64,000 bases of DNA from Labia minor (GCA_963082975.1 OY720344.1:79658053-79722052); one strand, 5' to 3'. Counted from the stretch's first letter, positions 1-11,333 are shown. The notes: generated from the letters alone by a model not told the origin. Translations and numbers: made by a program.

Positions 1-440
1 TCTGAAAAGTTGACTTTTTTATTTCTGTAAATTTTAGTAATTCTTATTTTAAAGATAAACCTTCAATTTTTCCTGAATATCTAATAGTGGTAGGTACTAG
101 GTACCTTAACACCAATAATCGTGTCATAAAAGGTATTAGAATTATAGATTTAGCAAAAACCTGAATTGTGCTTCATATCTTACCTTATCTCCTTATAATT
201 TTTGCTAGTATAATAAGAATAACTCTAAATGACTTTACATTATGTAGAATATGAATATATTAAAATCATTAACATTTAAATTTATTAATTATTATATATT
301 TTTGGAACATATCTTCTTGAAAAATAGCCCATAAAATTATTATTTCAATTGATCTTTACCTGTTCTTAATATCGTTAAGTTTTACTTTTATATATATTTA
401 TTTGTTCGTTAAGTTACCTTAAAAGGTTTTATTATACTTA
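1..440. other. AT-rich non-coding stretch, nothing recognised
   Basis: No open frame or family motif is visible. A short piece near 115-175 resembles sequence near 61065-61110 (shared words such as AAAACC.GAATTGT and a nearby TATTA), so it may be an old dispersed repeat. I see nothing else. Confidence 0.4.
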
Positions 441-442
441 GA

Positions 443-650
443 AATTATTTCCGGGTTATTTTCAATTTGAATTGTGAGATTTGGGTCTCAACGTTTCCAC
501 CCACATTTTAAAGAGAGTATTTTAAATGTAATTTTTTTGGATTCTGGGTCTCTGTGTGTTTGACACGTCTAAATAAATTATTTATAAATTGGCGGCGAAA
601 TGTCGAGACCCAAATCTCATAATTAAACGTGAAAATAACCCGGAAATAAT
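443..650. repeat. Fold-back repeat (MITE-like) with about 50-bp inverted arms
   Basis: The left arm at about 443-495 starts ATTATTTCCGGGTTATTTTC. The right arm at about 597-650 is nearly its reverse complement, ending GAAAATAACCCGGAAATAAT. The arms flank about 100 bp, so the whole unit can fold on itself. The left 130 bp is closely related to 24063-24190, showing this is a dispersed family. The target duplication is unclear because both flanks are A/T-rich (GAA-ATT against AAT-AAATT), so the superfamily is open. Confidence 0.6.
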
Positions 651-712
651 AAATTGGAAATCTTTTTTAAAATTTTAATCTTAAACTTAGATAATGTTTC
701 TTCAACTATAAT

Positions 713-1396
713 CAGTGGCGTACCTAGGGGGGTGCGGTGGGTGCGGTCCGCACCGGGCGGCACTTATCTTGGGGCGGCATTTTTTATATTTAGTTATAGT
801 TGTAAAAAGCAACGTATTCATTTCATATTGATTTTTTTTCTTTCTTGAATAATAAATGATTATTATGATTATTATAAGTTTATTATTTGATTTATATAAA
901 TTATGATTAACTATATGATTTCGAATATTATTCCTCGGTGTAAATAAATGCATTTTAGTGTAAATTTTGAATTCTAATTCCAAGAACAGGATAATAATTT
1001 TATTTTATTGTATTCATTAAAATTCGTTGAATTCGTAAACGCATCTTTAAGATTTTGTTCGGCAAAATTATCTTCGTTCTACAATGAGTCAATTAAGACT
1101 ACAAAATCGTGCAATATTGTCAATAGAACAAGAAATTACAAATAATATAAATTTTGAGAGCATTATACACGATTTTTCTAGTATGAAAGCTAGGAAATAT
1201 TATATAAATATGTTTACGAGTGCATACAAATATGTGTAAAAAAATTTACTCTATGTATTAATTAATATTGATTAAATAACTTAATAATTTATTTATGTGC
1301 ATTAATTTATAAATACCACTATTTGATTGACTTATAATAAAAAGGGCGGCAAATTGGAGATCGCCCCGGGCGGCAAAAGTTCTAGGTACGCCACTG
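713..1396 (+). mobile_element. hAT DNA transposon, internally deleted, 684 bp
   Basis: The ends are inverted repeats: CAGTGGCGTACCTAG at 713 and CTAGGTACGCCACTG ending at 1396. Subterminal GGGCGGCA motifs occur at both ends. The element is flanked by a perfect 8-bp target duplication, ACTATAAT, at 705-712 and 1397-1404. CAGTGGCG ends and an 8-bp duplication are diagnostic of the hAT superfamily. The interior keeps only the C-terminal end of a transposase, so the copy cannot mobilise itself. The intact duplication argues that the insertion is not very old. The GC-rich ends contrast with the AT-rich interior. Confidence 0.9.
1063..1239 (+). pseudogene. hAT transposase C-terminal remnant (dimerisation region)
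   Basis: From 1063 the frame reads QNYLRSTMSQLRLQN, then AILSIEQEI, then IHDFSSMKARKYY, and stops at TAA 1237-1239. The pattern LRSTMSQ.RL, LSIE and DF...KARK is the C-terminal hATC dimerisation signature of hAT transposases of the type often annotated as zinc finger MYM-type 1-like. The frame is closed just upstream at 1048-1050, so the catalytic domain is missing. It lies inside the hAT element 713-1396, in the expected orientation close to its right end. Confidence 0.75.
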
Positions 1397-1404
1397 ACTA
1401 TAAT

Positions 1405-2437
1405 TAAAAACTATCTTTTTAATTCTTTTTTTAAGCGAACATGACTGGGTTATTTTACTGATTAGTTTTAATTATTTAATAGAGGAATCACACAATCCAT
1501 AGAAAAAATTTTTTTTACCTACTTCAAAGAAAAAAATAATATTGAAAATAGAAATTTTTAATTATACTTCGCAAAGAGAAACAAGTGGGGTTTCGCCTTT
1601 AGTTATTATTATTAAATTAATTTATTTCATTTTCTAATTAATAGTAACAGTAATTATTTAACAAAATAAATGTTAAATTTAAAATAAATTTTAATTCTAT
1701 TTGTATAATATATATGTATTATTATAGTATATAAGAAGGATATTTTCTGTAATCAAAAAGTTATTTTTACATTTCGTGCGTTATCTTTAGGAAGATTTTA
1801 AATAAATCAAAGATGTTTCCCATTATTCCATTTTTATCCAATTGTCTTTTTACATTATTTAATTATTTTTTTATATTCTTTTCTTTTTTGTATTCTTTTA
1901 GTAATCAATATTCTCTTTCCGCCATCCTTCTTATTTGCATATTTAAAATGCACGAATTTTTTTCTATTGTTTCTATTTTTTACATTGAAGGAGAATATAT
2001 AATAAGAATAATAATGATCATATCTTTTTAGTTTGTTTCACCGATATGCTAGTGTCTTTAGTAAATCCACTTTTATTTTAGGAATTTAAAAATAAGAGAT
2101 TCTGTTTTTTATTATTATTAATAATAACTAAATTCTTTTAATATGAAATGATCAAATGATAGATTTATATAATCATAGAGGATAAATTAATAGAGGACTG
2201 TTGCGATTGATGGACCGGATCTTTCGTTGTAATATGTGAATTATGATTTATTTGGCTACCTGAGAACTGTTTACTATTTTATGTGAAAATGTTGTTACTA
2301 ACTTGACTCTATGTCAAACATCGTTTTTAATACCAAAAAAAAAATGAGATTTTCCTACCTTCATCTGATTGGTATGGATATTATATATAAGATTTATTTA
2401 ATCCTCTAAATTTATTTTATTAATTTTAAATTGGAAT
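1405..2437. other. AT-rich spacer, nothing recognised
   Basis: No supported gene, RNA or element. A short open stretch at 1813-2031 has low-complexity Phe/Ile/Leu composition, as expected by chance from T-rich DNA. Confidence 0.5.
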
Positions 2438-2598
2438 TCCAAGAACGCGGTGGGTGGAAAATGTAGGAAGGGACGTAAGAGAGATGGGAGAGGATAGGGT
2501 TTGTAGGGTTGTGGCTCAGGATAGGGATACTTGGAGAAGGGTGGTTGCTGCGGCCAAGAACTTTCGAGTTCCGTAGTGCCACAGAGATAGATAGAATG
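2438..2598 (+). mobile_element. Non-LTR retrotransposon 3' end (LINE copy 1)
   Basis: The + frame reads RTRWVENVGRDVREMGEDR, then VVAQDRDTWRRVV, then AAAKNFRVP and a stop, followed by a GATAGATAGA tail. This is the extreme C-terminus of the reverse-transcriptase ORF of a dispersed LINE. The same tail occurs on the - strand at 10439-10787, 51625-52565 and (diverged) 8326-8530. It is severely 5'-truncated, which is typical of target-primed insertion. The clade is not resolved from so little sequence. Confidence 0.8.
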
Positions 2599-2614
2599 TA
2601 TATATGGATGTCTA

Positions 2615-3039
2615 CAGGATGTCCACAGAGTTTTTAAACAATTTTAAAAATATATTAATATTACAACTGAAGTCAGAAAATCGTGAAATGTCTATCATGT
2701 TATCAAACTGTTAATCAAATGTTTTCAAGTGGATATTTAAAGTTAAGTATTTTAAAGTATAAGTGTTTATTTATATGATTTCAATTTGTAGAAAGGAAGG
2801 TATCTATAAAATAGTCAATTTTATTCCACATCATTCTTAACATTTCTTCATTAATTTTCTCCTTAAGGTCGCTTATGTTCTTTACTTTTGTACACTGCAC
2901 ACCTTTCAGGGGGGAAACGAGGAGGCAAACCCTCCTTTTTACATAAACTACTTATTCCAAATGCGAATTAACTGAGGTTTTGAAGCTTATTTTGCATATT
3001 TAGTTGAGAAAATTGCCTAAAGACTTTGTGGACACCTTG
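2615..3039 (-). mobile_element. Mariner-like element remnant, TA-flanked, 425 bp
   Basis: The ends are inverted: CAGGATGTCCACAGAGT at 2615 and CTTTGTGGACACCTTG ending at 3039, with TA on both sides (2613-2614, 3040-3041). On the - strand the interior encodes VKNISDLKEKINEEMLRMMW. This fits the C-terminal helix region of Tc1/mariner transposases (DLK.RI..E...), so only the 3' part of the gene survives. The CAGGGTGTCC-type end is shared with the element at 50286-50902, so the two are probably related. It directly follows LINE copy 1. Confidence 0.65.
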
Positions 3040-4479
3040 TATACATATTTAGATATAGATATAGATATAGATATAATTATTTTATTCCTAAATTCTTTTT
3101 CTTTTCTTTTTTTATTTTATTGTTTTATTTTTCATTCTTATATATTATAACATCTTGAAGTTTCTTAAGAAAAAATTTACTTTAAAAAAGATGATCCTTT
3201 TATAAACGAAAGCAAAACTAACTTGAAAGAAAAAAAAACGAATTCTGAGATAAAGAAAAAACATTTTTTTTTTATTTTATTGTAAGAACTAAGGTTTATG
3301 GGTATTGGTGAGTTTTTTTATTCTTATTGGAAGGATTTTATCAAAAGTTAGAAAAATAGTGTTAAAAAAATAAAAGAAAGGAAAAAGAAATTAGAAAAAT
3401 ATACGATCAATTTTTTTTCTTGTTTTTTCCAATTAAGTTTTTGAAGGTGGATTCTTACACGTATCAAATAAGGAAATATATATATATTTCTTTTAATGAT
3501 CTCTCTTTTTAAAGATATTTTTATAAAAAATTTACGAAACTAAAAGTTAACGTGACACAAAGATACAAAAGGTTTTCTTTAAAGTTTGATTTGAATTTGC
3601 AAAAAATCTGTAATTCTTTTTAATTTCATATTTAGTTATATACAATATATATAACTTCCATGTTCAAAGAAAAACATAAAGTATTAATGTTAGATAGGAG
3701 ATTTAAACTGGTAAAATATAACACAATATTTATAAAGTAATTAGAACAGTGGTAAATGTGGTCGTGGAATGGACTCTTTATTAAAATTTGGTTTTGTGAA
3801 TCAAACAAAAAAAATGGTATTTCCCAGTTTTCACCCCAGTACTTCGCTCTTCACTTAACATGGATTCCTTTCTTATTTTCTTTTGGATTTAGAAGTGTTT
3901 AGTACATTTATTGAGAGATAGATTGATTTTTATTATTAATTACTAAATATTTAAAAAAAAAAATAAATAAAATGGGTTGTGAAATATTTTGATTGTTAAT
4001 CTTAAACTCAGCTTGAATTGAACTAGATATCTTTTTGTAGCTGTACCAAACTTAAATTCATATCTTCTTAAAAAATAGACTTTTATTTTATATCATTTTT
4101 ATATATTTTTATCGAATATTATTTTTCATGATTAAACTATTTTTTTTTTTTTTTTTTGATTGTCAAATTAATTGTGTGTTTTAATCAATTTTTGTATTTT
4201 GTTAATTGTCAATGTAAACCTATCCCCTTTTGTATGTATACACATCTTATACTACTATACTATAAATTTAGTATTATTGTAACTAGTTTGAATGAAGAAG
4301 GTGATCAAAAATTTGAAATTTTTATTTTAAAGAAAATTAAAGATAAGAGAGATCTGAATATCCTTCTAATTGATTTTATATGTGTATTTTTTTTTTTGTG
4401 TGTATTACAAATATTTAATCGAGATCGTTTTTATCATATAATGTTAGTTTTTTTAAACGAACGTTAACGTTCCAATTTC
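3040..4479. other. AT-rich spacer with a short AGATAT tandem
   Basis: An (AGATAT)n tract lies at about 3051-3076. Homopolymer T runs occur near 4141-4158 and 4387. No coding or RNA feature can be supported. The open frame at 4156-4467 crosses poly-T and has no family signature. Confidence 0.45.
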
Positions 4480-4790
4480 TGTATCATCCCAAATGGTATA
4501 AATTCCACTTCAAGCTCCGAGCTATTTGTCATCCAGATAGAAATCCTGTGATTTTTTCTTATGTTTGTTATTCCGTCCCTAGCAGGTGTCCCAGTTGGCA
4601 TTCTTCCCTGTGGATCTCCAGCTGGCTCTCCCATAGGCATCGATCCCCAACTTTGCCTGGAGGAGGGGGAGGTTAGTTCGGGCTTCCGTCATACTTGACG
4701 TAGGCAAAGCTCCCTATGGAGACCCCATCTCTCAACAGGCTACTCAATTGATTTGCCTAATAACACAACCCTTAATATAATTTATTTCTT
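4480..4790 (-). other. GC-richer block with coding-like remnant, unidentified
   Basis: This block stands out in base composition from the AT-rich flanks. On the - strand (about 4490-4650) a continuous reading contains RMPTGTPARDGITNIRKNHR followed by ISIWMTNSSELEVEFIPFGM. That composition is unlike chance translation of AT-rich DNA. I do not recognise a family. The likeliest source is an old mobile element ORF (for example a LINE first ORF), but a degenerate host exon is not excluded. Confidence 0.35.
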
Positions 4791-5226
4791 AAAACGTAAT
4801 AATCTCTATATAGCCCATTTAGGTATTTCTACATATATCTATATCTATTTATCTATTTATCTATATATATTATATATGCAATTAAATAAAATCATGTGAC
4901 TAGACTTGTAATATTTCCTTCCAATTAAAATTCAATTTGGATTTATATTTTATCATTACAAGTTGTCTATTAATCCTCTTTATTATTCTTTTCATACAAA
5001 AATAAATAAATCCATGTATTTATCTAATTTTCATAGATTTGCATTTAGATGGCTATTGAAAATGTCCATTTGCTGGAATTGATTATTAAAGAGATGGTTA
5101 CAATAAAACCTCATCATTTCCTGTGTTTTTTTTTTATTCTCTGATTACTCTTGGCAATGAAAAGTACCCAAACCGGATACAAACGAAAAAAAGATTAATG
5201 TGTTTTTAAAATTAAACTTTATTTTT

Positions 5227-5853
5227 ACTATCTCGCCAGAGATAGTATTGCGATCACGAAAATTTTCGATGTTGAGATTTTGATGTTTTTATACGTTTTG
5301 AAGGTTCCTGAATCATTTTCACTAAGGTTGAGAAAAATGTCTGTGTGTGTGTATGTGTGTGTGTATGTGTGTATGTGTGTATGTGTGTGTGTATGTATGT
5401 AGGCAAGATTACGCAAAAACGGTTTGAGCTAGAATGATGAAATTTGGTACATGGACATTATTCAAAATTCATAGTTTTCTATCAACTTTTGAGAAATGTA
5501 GCTCAACCGGAAGAGGGTCATTACCTACAACGTTTTGATTTTTTTTCCTCTAAAGTGACCGTAAAAATAAAGATATATGTTTGATAATTTTTCACATGAT
5601 TAATAATTGTATAAAACTGCTATATATAGAATTTCAGCTTGATTGATTCGCTGAAATTACCAGAATTAATTTTTTAACACTGCAAATCTCACGCGCCAAC
5701 ACGTGACGTGGTGCCATCAACAAAAAGCCAAACATGCGCTGGTTTAATATTTATTATTTATAATTTATAATTAATTAAATTTAATTTAAATATAATATAT
5801 TATGTTATTTAATCCAATTCAAATTGCGAGATAGTCGAGTGGAGACACTCCAG
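5227..5853 (+). mobile_element. Helentron-like non-autonomous repeat, family 1 copy A
   Basis: The repeat starts after a T run with ACTATCTCGC (5227-5236). An inverted copy, GCGAGATAGT, lies at 5826-5835, just before a terminal hairpin TGGAG-ACA-CTCCA (5840-5852). The 5' end also forms a 9-bp hairpin with a GCCA loop. A (TG)n/(TATG)n microsatellite occupies about 5340-5400 and is followed by a conserved stretch, GATGAAATTTGGTA. A 5' subterminal inverted repeat, an internal microsatellite and a 3' copy of the repeat followed by a hairpin make up the architecture of DINE-1/HINE elements. A second copy is at 63478-63939. The superfamily assignment is inference from architecture. The sequence encodes no Rep/helicase. 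Confidence 0.6.
5340..5402. repeat. TG/TATG microsatellite
   Basis: An alternating (TG)n tract interrupted by TATG units, inside the Helentron-like copy. On the other strand it gives a meaningless His-Thr repeat reading. Confidence 0.9.
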
Positions 5854-8034
5854 CTAATTATTTAAATAAAAGAACTGCATTTTAATAACATAAATTAACA
5901 GTGATAAATAGAAATAAGAAATAATATATTAATCTTTCTATTTTAATAAGGCCTATATGTACCGAATATCGTACTTCAATGAATTAGTAAAAATACTAAA
6001 ATAAAAATAAAATAAAATATCAGTAACCAAAAAACAAAATATGTTATTAATAAAATACTAGATAATAAACTCTTTTTTAAAAGAAAATAAAAAAATTCAT
6101 TCTGATAATTTTTTTGTAACTTGCATGAAGAATTTAACATTAAAAATAATAATGGGATCAAATGTTTCAAGACATATTCTTCGTTGATCCTAGAGTTAAA
6201 ACTAAGCATTAAACAAAGAAGATCAAGAATAAAAGAATTTTATTTATCCTTCTCCCCCCTTTTCTGCCAATTATTGATCTCAGAAACCCCTGGGGAAATG
6301 AATGAAACTGAGAAATTATCTGATGGAGTTTTGTTTTATCATTTATACTTAATTTTATTATTAAAGTATTTAGTTCAAATACCTTTAAAAAATAATGAGA
6401 GGATTTATAAACCGGTTCATCTCCCTTAAAGTCAGAGATCCACTAAATACCTAAAATTTTGCCAATTAGAGCGCCTGTATAGATATATCAAATTAATAAG
6501 TTTATTATTTCAAAAAACATTGAAAATACATAACCATGTTTATTTTCCCATTTCATATATAAAAAATAATATTGATTATATGATAACTCTGATAACTGGC
6601 ATCCAAATTCACACTATGACAGTACAATAAATTTTCACTTCCATTTCATCTAATATCTTCCTTTAAGTCATGGATGTGTGGCGAGTTGCCACAGATGTGT
6701 TTCGGGATTTATTAGTATAATGATTCATGATGACCTTAAGATGAAAAGTTACAAAGAGTGAAGTCAAATCAGTTGGTGTATCTGGCGATGGTATCTTCAT
6801 GTAGTTTTGTTTCTTCACACGTCCTTTAAAGTGGAAGTCTCTAAAAATAACTAAATCATCATTCAGTCATTTTAGATATATTTATGTTTAATTCTCCGAA
6901 CTGAAAAATAACTTAAATTCACTTGTAGAGAATTTTGATCTCAATGTTTCACTGAGGTCGAATTATGATTTTCTGCTAAACCTATCTCAAAGAACTTTTT
7001 TATAAGTCTCCAAACTGTTAATTTATTCGATGCTTCATTACTCCTCAGAATTATTCTAAGTCATCTGCATTACATTCTTTATTCTGATAAAAAGTTTTCA
7101 CTATTAGCACAAATTAGCGAACTGTTCCATGATTATTCACAGAATGCAAGTATGCAAGAAATTCTAACTCAGTTAATATTCGGAATATCCTAGAAATAGA
7201 AAAGCCAACAATCAAACATTTTTCAGCCAAATTCGGTATTTCATTTTAAATTATTTAACTCCTTTGGAAGGAAAGTCCCCCTTACACTAAAAACTATATA
7301 TAGAAAAACATGTATGTACTTTTACCTATATGATACTAGTGAGAACTTGATTTTTTAAATTATAAATAATTAATGATTAATAGAGTCTTGAGTGCTCTTA
7401 CTGGTAGGTATATTAAAACTAAGAAGTATGAAAGTAGTAGCTAAGTATACCCGCCTATTTGTTTTTTACTCTAAGTTACGATAAGAATAATTTGTTTCTT
7501 ATTTTCAAATTGGCAAATTAGTTATTAAAATTTATTATTCTAAATGATTACTCAATTATAATGTCTGTATATATATATATAGTAAATTAGATATGAAATC
7601 AACCAATTTTATTTTCATTTCTTTTTTCCGGATTTCCATTTGACGTTTCTTTCTTATTTAATTATATACTTTCTAGATTTTATGTCGATATTGAATATAA
7701 TATTTCACTGACACGAAGAAGAAGATTACATGGGACACAAAAAACCAATTCATCCCTCAATATTATTATTATTATTATCACCATTATTATTATTATTATT
7801 ATTATTTTAATACCATTATTATTATATCATCTTATCTTCGATTTTTGTATTGCAAAAAGGGAATATACGAAAACGGATTTCGATTAATTTTATTCATTGG
7901 ATAACATTTTGATTATATCTGTCACGGATATTTAACCCAATCTGATACGAATCGCTTAACAAAGAACTAATTTAAATTTTATAAAATTAGCATTTTATAA
8001 AAAAAAATCGTTTATAAATAAATAATTTGATATA

Positions 8035-8037
<3 letters not shown>
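5854..8037. other. AT-rich stretch with possible transposase remnants
   Basis: Between about 6640 and 7180 the - strand gives broken readings. One, near 6980-7050, is SNEASNKLTVWRLIKKFFEIG and resembles the helix-turn-helix of Tc1/mariner-type transposases. Another, near 6790-6840, is RDFHFKGRVKKQNYM. Stops and frame changes separate them and I found no terminal repeats, so a decayed DNA transposon is only a suggestion. The rest of the stretch shows nothing. A degenerate (ATT)n tract lies at about 7763-7812. Confidence 0.3.
7763..7812. repeat. ATT microsatellite
   Basis: Imperfect (ATT)n with a few CCA interruptions, ending near 7807-7812. Confidence 0.85.
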
Positions 8038-8071
<34 letters not shown>

Positions 8072-8110
8072 TAGCTAATAAATAAATAAATGGATATATA
8101 ACTATATATA
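8037..8110. repeat. TA microsatellite, two tracts
   Basis: A (TA)n run at about 8037-8070, then an ATAACTATATATATACTAGCT unit that partly repeats the motif ACTATATATATA...CTAGCT. Confidence 0.8.
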
Positions 8111-8325
8111 TACTAGCTGCTCCTTTGGCGCACTTCACACCTTGTCGGGGGCTCTGCCCCCTAAGTATAATTCATAATTATTGGTTGAAAGTTTATATGT
8201 AAAAGATTTTCATCTATTTTGTTTCAATCAGTATATTACATTAAACATTCATTTCTTTTTGTGTTCTTATTTAAAATATATTTTAAATTAATCAATAAAT
8301 TAATTACATATTATTATTGTATATG

Positions 8326-8530
8326 TTATTTCTATCTATCTACCTATGGGCTCTGGTTCTAGGTTACTCGAAAGGTCTTGGCCGCAACAACTACATTTCT
8401 CCAAGTGTCCCTATCCTGAGCTATAACCATCTAGCTCCTACCCTGTTTCGTCTCTTTCACATCCCTTTCTACATTGTCCATCCACAGCTTCCTTCCTCTT
8501 TCCAAGCGGATGTTTTCCAATTTTTCATGT
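8326..8530 (-). mobile_element. Diverged LINE 3' end (copy 2)
   Basis: The - strand readings GKHPLGKRKLWMDNVERDVKE, VIAQDRDTWRNVVVAAKTF and RVT match the LINE copies at 2438 and 51625 (GKRPLGRPRTRWVDNVG, VVAQNRNTWRGVVAASKNF, RVP). A (GATA)n tail follows on the - strand. The copy is older than the others: it contains an in-frame stop and several substitutions. Confidence 0.7.
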
Positions 8531-8544
8531 ATGTTCATAGGTTA

Positions 8545-10267
8545 TAAATTTTATTAATATCTAATCATAACCGCAGACATTATTTTTTAAAAATTTGATA
8601 TGTACATGTTGTCATTCAGCAGCGCAAAGAATACAATATAAAGAATGTTCATGATCATCATGATCAATATCTTACATTAGTAAAAATAATATTGCTATTT
8701 TTTCCTATTCGATTCATAATTACAAATTAATCTTTTAATTTCATTTATATTATTTTCTACTAATTCTAAGCTAAATTGATTATTTAATATATTATATGGT
8801 ATATAATAAAATACTTTATCATCTTTATAAAAATTTATAATTTATTATTATTTGTTAATTTTTCAAAACAGTTGTAAATGGGTCTACAATTTGGATAAAA
8901 GAACAGCAATAAATAAAATGATAATTTTAATACAAAATTTGAATAAGAATATACTTTTAATTACATGTAAAAATGTCAAATGTTTAAATATCGGACTTGT
9001 TTTTAAATCTTATTTATAAATTTGATTAGAAATTGATATTTTATTTTTTATTATAAACATTTTTTTTTATTTTTAATAGTTATAGAAACGAATTTCTATT
9101 CCTTTTATATATATATATATATATATATCTCCTTTAATTCTCTAAATTCTCTTCTGGGTGAGTCATTAAGAGTTCTTTGATTTCCCAGTTAATTAGAAAG
9201 GAATTGCATTTGCTACTATTATTACTGAGTCAAAGGATCCAAATGCGGCATATGTGAGGAGTAGAGGGCTCGTTAAAGGCTGGCGGGTTGTCTCCATACG
9301 GTGTAAAATTATAGTGTCATTATAGGGTGCTATTAATGGCGCCCTTTCTCCCATAGGGTGGAATTGTTCCATCCAAAGAGCCCCAAATAAAGGTGAACTT
9401 CCTTCCATGATTAATTGATAAAATCAGGAACGCTATTCGCTTAAAATAGAAGGCTGTTAACAAGTGGGCTATACAAATAGACCATATCCCTTGACACTTT
9501 TTTAGCGAAATGAAAATTTAACATTAGGGTCAAGGAATCCGCATCTTCCTGGAATAAAAAAAACCTCTAGGTGTATTTTCATTTATTATCTGTAGACAAT
9601 TTATAATCAACAGCCATTAATGTCTGCCGATGACAGGCCAATATTCTATTAACCTCAATAAAGAAAGTGATTTTAATTTATTTTTTTAGCACTATAAAGT
9701 ATTGTATTCTATTTATTCTAGAATAGTTTGCTTGGAAAATCAATATTTGCTATTTATTTCATTCTTGGTTAATCTATGATACATATATATATTACAATTA
9801 GAATAGTAACTATAATTATTATTTAAATATATTCACTAAAAGTATATTTAATTATAAATTAAATAAGAATAAAGTACAAATTGAAAAATTCAATATATAA
9901 ATTAAATATATAAAAAATAAATTAAATATAAATAAATATAAAATATAAATTTGGTTGAATCATTTTTCAATTTTTATAAAGCAATCTAACATTTAAAAAT
10001 TAATCACTACTTTTTAAAATAATAATTTATTTATTTGGATGAAAAATACAACGTTTGATGTAGGTGTAACAACTGAAATCTTACATATATAAAAAGATGT
10101 TTTTATCTGTACATTTTATCTGCAGAATTTAAATGTCTCTCTATCTCTGTTTGTATGGATGTAGGGAAAATTGTGACGTTATAGGCTATAGAAAAGTGAC
10201 TGAGCCGATTACTATGAAATTTCATCATAATATTTTTATATACCTCTATTTAAACATAGGCTATATA
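8545..10267. other. Spacer with one GC-richer block at 9190-9540
   Basis: Most of this is AT-rich and featureless, including a (TA)n at about 9104-9128. The segment 9190-9540 is clearly richer in G/C. On the - strand it is open over 9193-9408, but I recognise no family. Near 10140-10240 there is a GATTACTATGAAATTTCATC stretch resembling the conserved core of the Helentron-like repeats, so it may be a relic of one. Confidence 0.35.
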
Positions 10268-11333
10268 TTAGGTTGGTGCATATGAAATGTCGGATTTTTA
10301 AGTCAAAATATAAAACTGCATATTTTTTTCACAAGTTGTTTATTTAATCAAAATATGCTACATTCGCTTCAATACACTTTTCTCAGCGGGGCTTTAAAGC
10401 ATAGATAACGTCTTAAAAAAATTCTGATCTTTCTATGTTTATCTATCTATATCTGTGACTTTATGGAACTCGAAAGTTCTTGGACGCAGCAACCACACCC
10501 CTCCAAGTAATCCTATTCTGAGCCACAACCTTCCAGTCCCTATCCTCTCCCATTTCTCTCCCATCCTTTCCCACATTATCCACCCACCGTGTCCTTGGTC
10601 TTCCAAGAGGACGTTTCCCACTCGGTCTCCCTACCAATATATTTTTTGCCATTCTATCTTCTCCCATTCTAATCACGTGTCCTGTCCACCGTAACCTTCT
10701 TGATTTTATAATTCTAACTATAACTGGAGATGCATAGAGGTCATGCAATTCCTCGTTATGCAATCTTCACCATTCCCCGCCATCCCGGCTGGGTGCTGCA
10801 AAACTTCATATTTCAATTCATTTAATTTCGCAATTGTTCTATGCGTTGTATGCGGCCGAGCATTGTCGTGAAGAAGTAGTGGGCGATGGGCATATAATTT
10901 TCAATGCAATATCGTTGTATGGTCAACTTCCATCCTGATAGCAAGTTCCCTCGTGGATACAGTTGGATTCTCTTCCACCAATGCATCATTTTTCACGGTT
11001 GTTTTTGGTCTTCCTCGCGGTTCGTTTTGTAGCTAAAAATCACCAGACCGAAATTTTTCAAACCAACGCTGCAGTTTTCGATCGTTAACAGTATTCTCCC
11101 CAAACCCCTGGTTTATGTTGCGTGCAGCTTTTGCAACATTTTATTACCAAGTTTATACTCGTACAAAAAAAACAAAAGGGAATAATTTTGAGAAAATCTC
11201 CTTTGTTGAAATGTGACTGGCGATGGACAGTACGACTATAAACGAGGTTATGCCAAAAACAAAAGCATAACGAAAACAGGAAGAGAAACGTTTGCACGTA
11301 AAAAAATCCGACATTTTTTATGCACCAACCTAA
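10268..11333 (-). mobile_element. Mariner transposon, internally deleted, split by a LINE fragment
   Basis: The ends are the mariner inverted repeats TTAGGTTGGTGCAT at 10268 and ATGCACCAACCTAA ending at 11333, with the TA duplication at 10266-10267 and 11334-11335. Going 5' to 3' on the - strand, the transposase remnant reads RKLQRWFEKFRSGDF, NEPRGRPKTTVKNDALVEEN, STRELAIRMEVDHTTILH, then jumps to HRPLLLHDNARPH, ELKYEVLQHPA and finally EKCIEANVAYFD. The helix-turn-helix region and the second catalytic Asp (HDNARPH) are present. The segment with the first catalytic Asp is deleted, and several stops are present. A LINE 3' fragment (about 10439-10787) sits between the QHPA block and the C-terminus. 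Confidence 0.9.
10439..10787 (-). mobile_element. LINE 3' end (copy 3) nested in the mariner
   Basis: The - strand encodes HNEELHDLYASPVIV, then RRLRWTGHVIRMGEDRMAK, then GRPSGKRPLGRPRTRWVDNV, then KNFRVP and a stop, followed by an ATAGATAGATA tail. It is nearly the same as 51650-51990 and is 5'-truncated. It interrupts mariner coding sequence, so it inserted after the mariner had landed here. The mariner itself is already internally deleted. The right boundary is near 10785-10790, where the reading returns to mariner. Confidence 0.85.

Noticed and set aside
5228-5416. 62-codon - frame with His-Thr repeats
   Set aside because: Translation of the TG microsatellite in the Helentron-like repeat.
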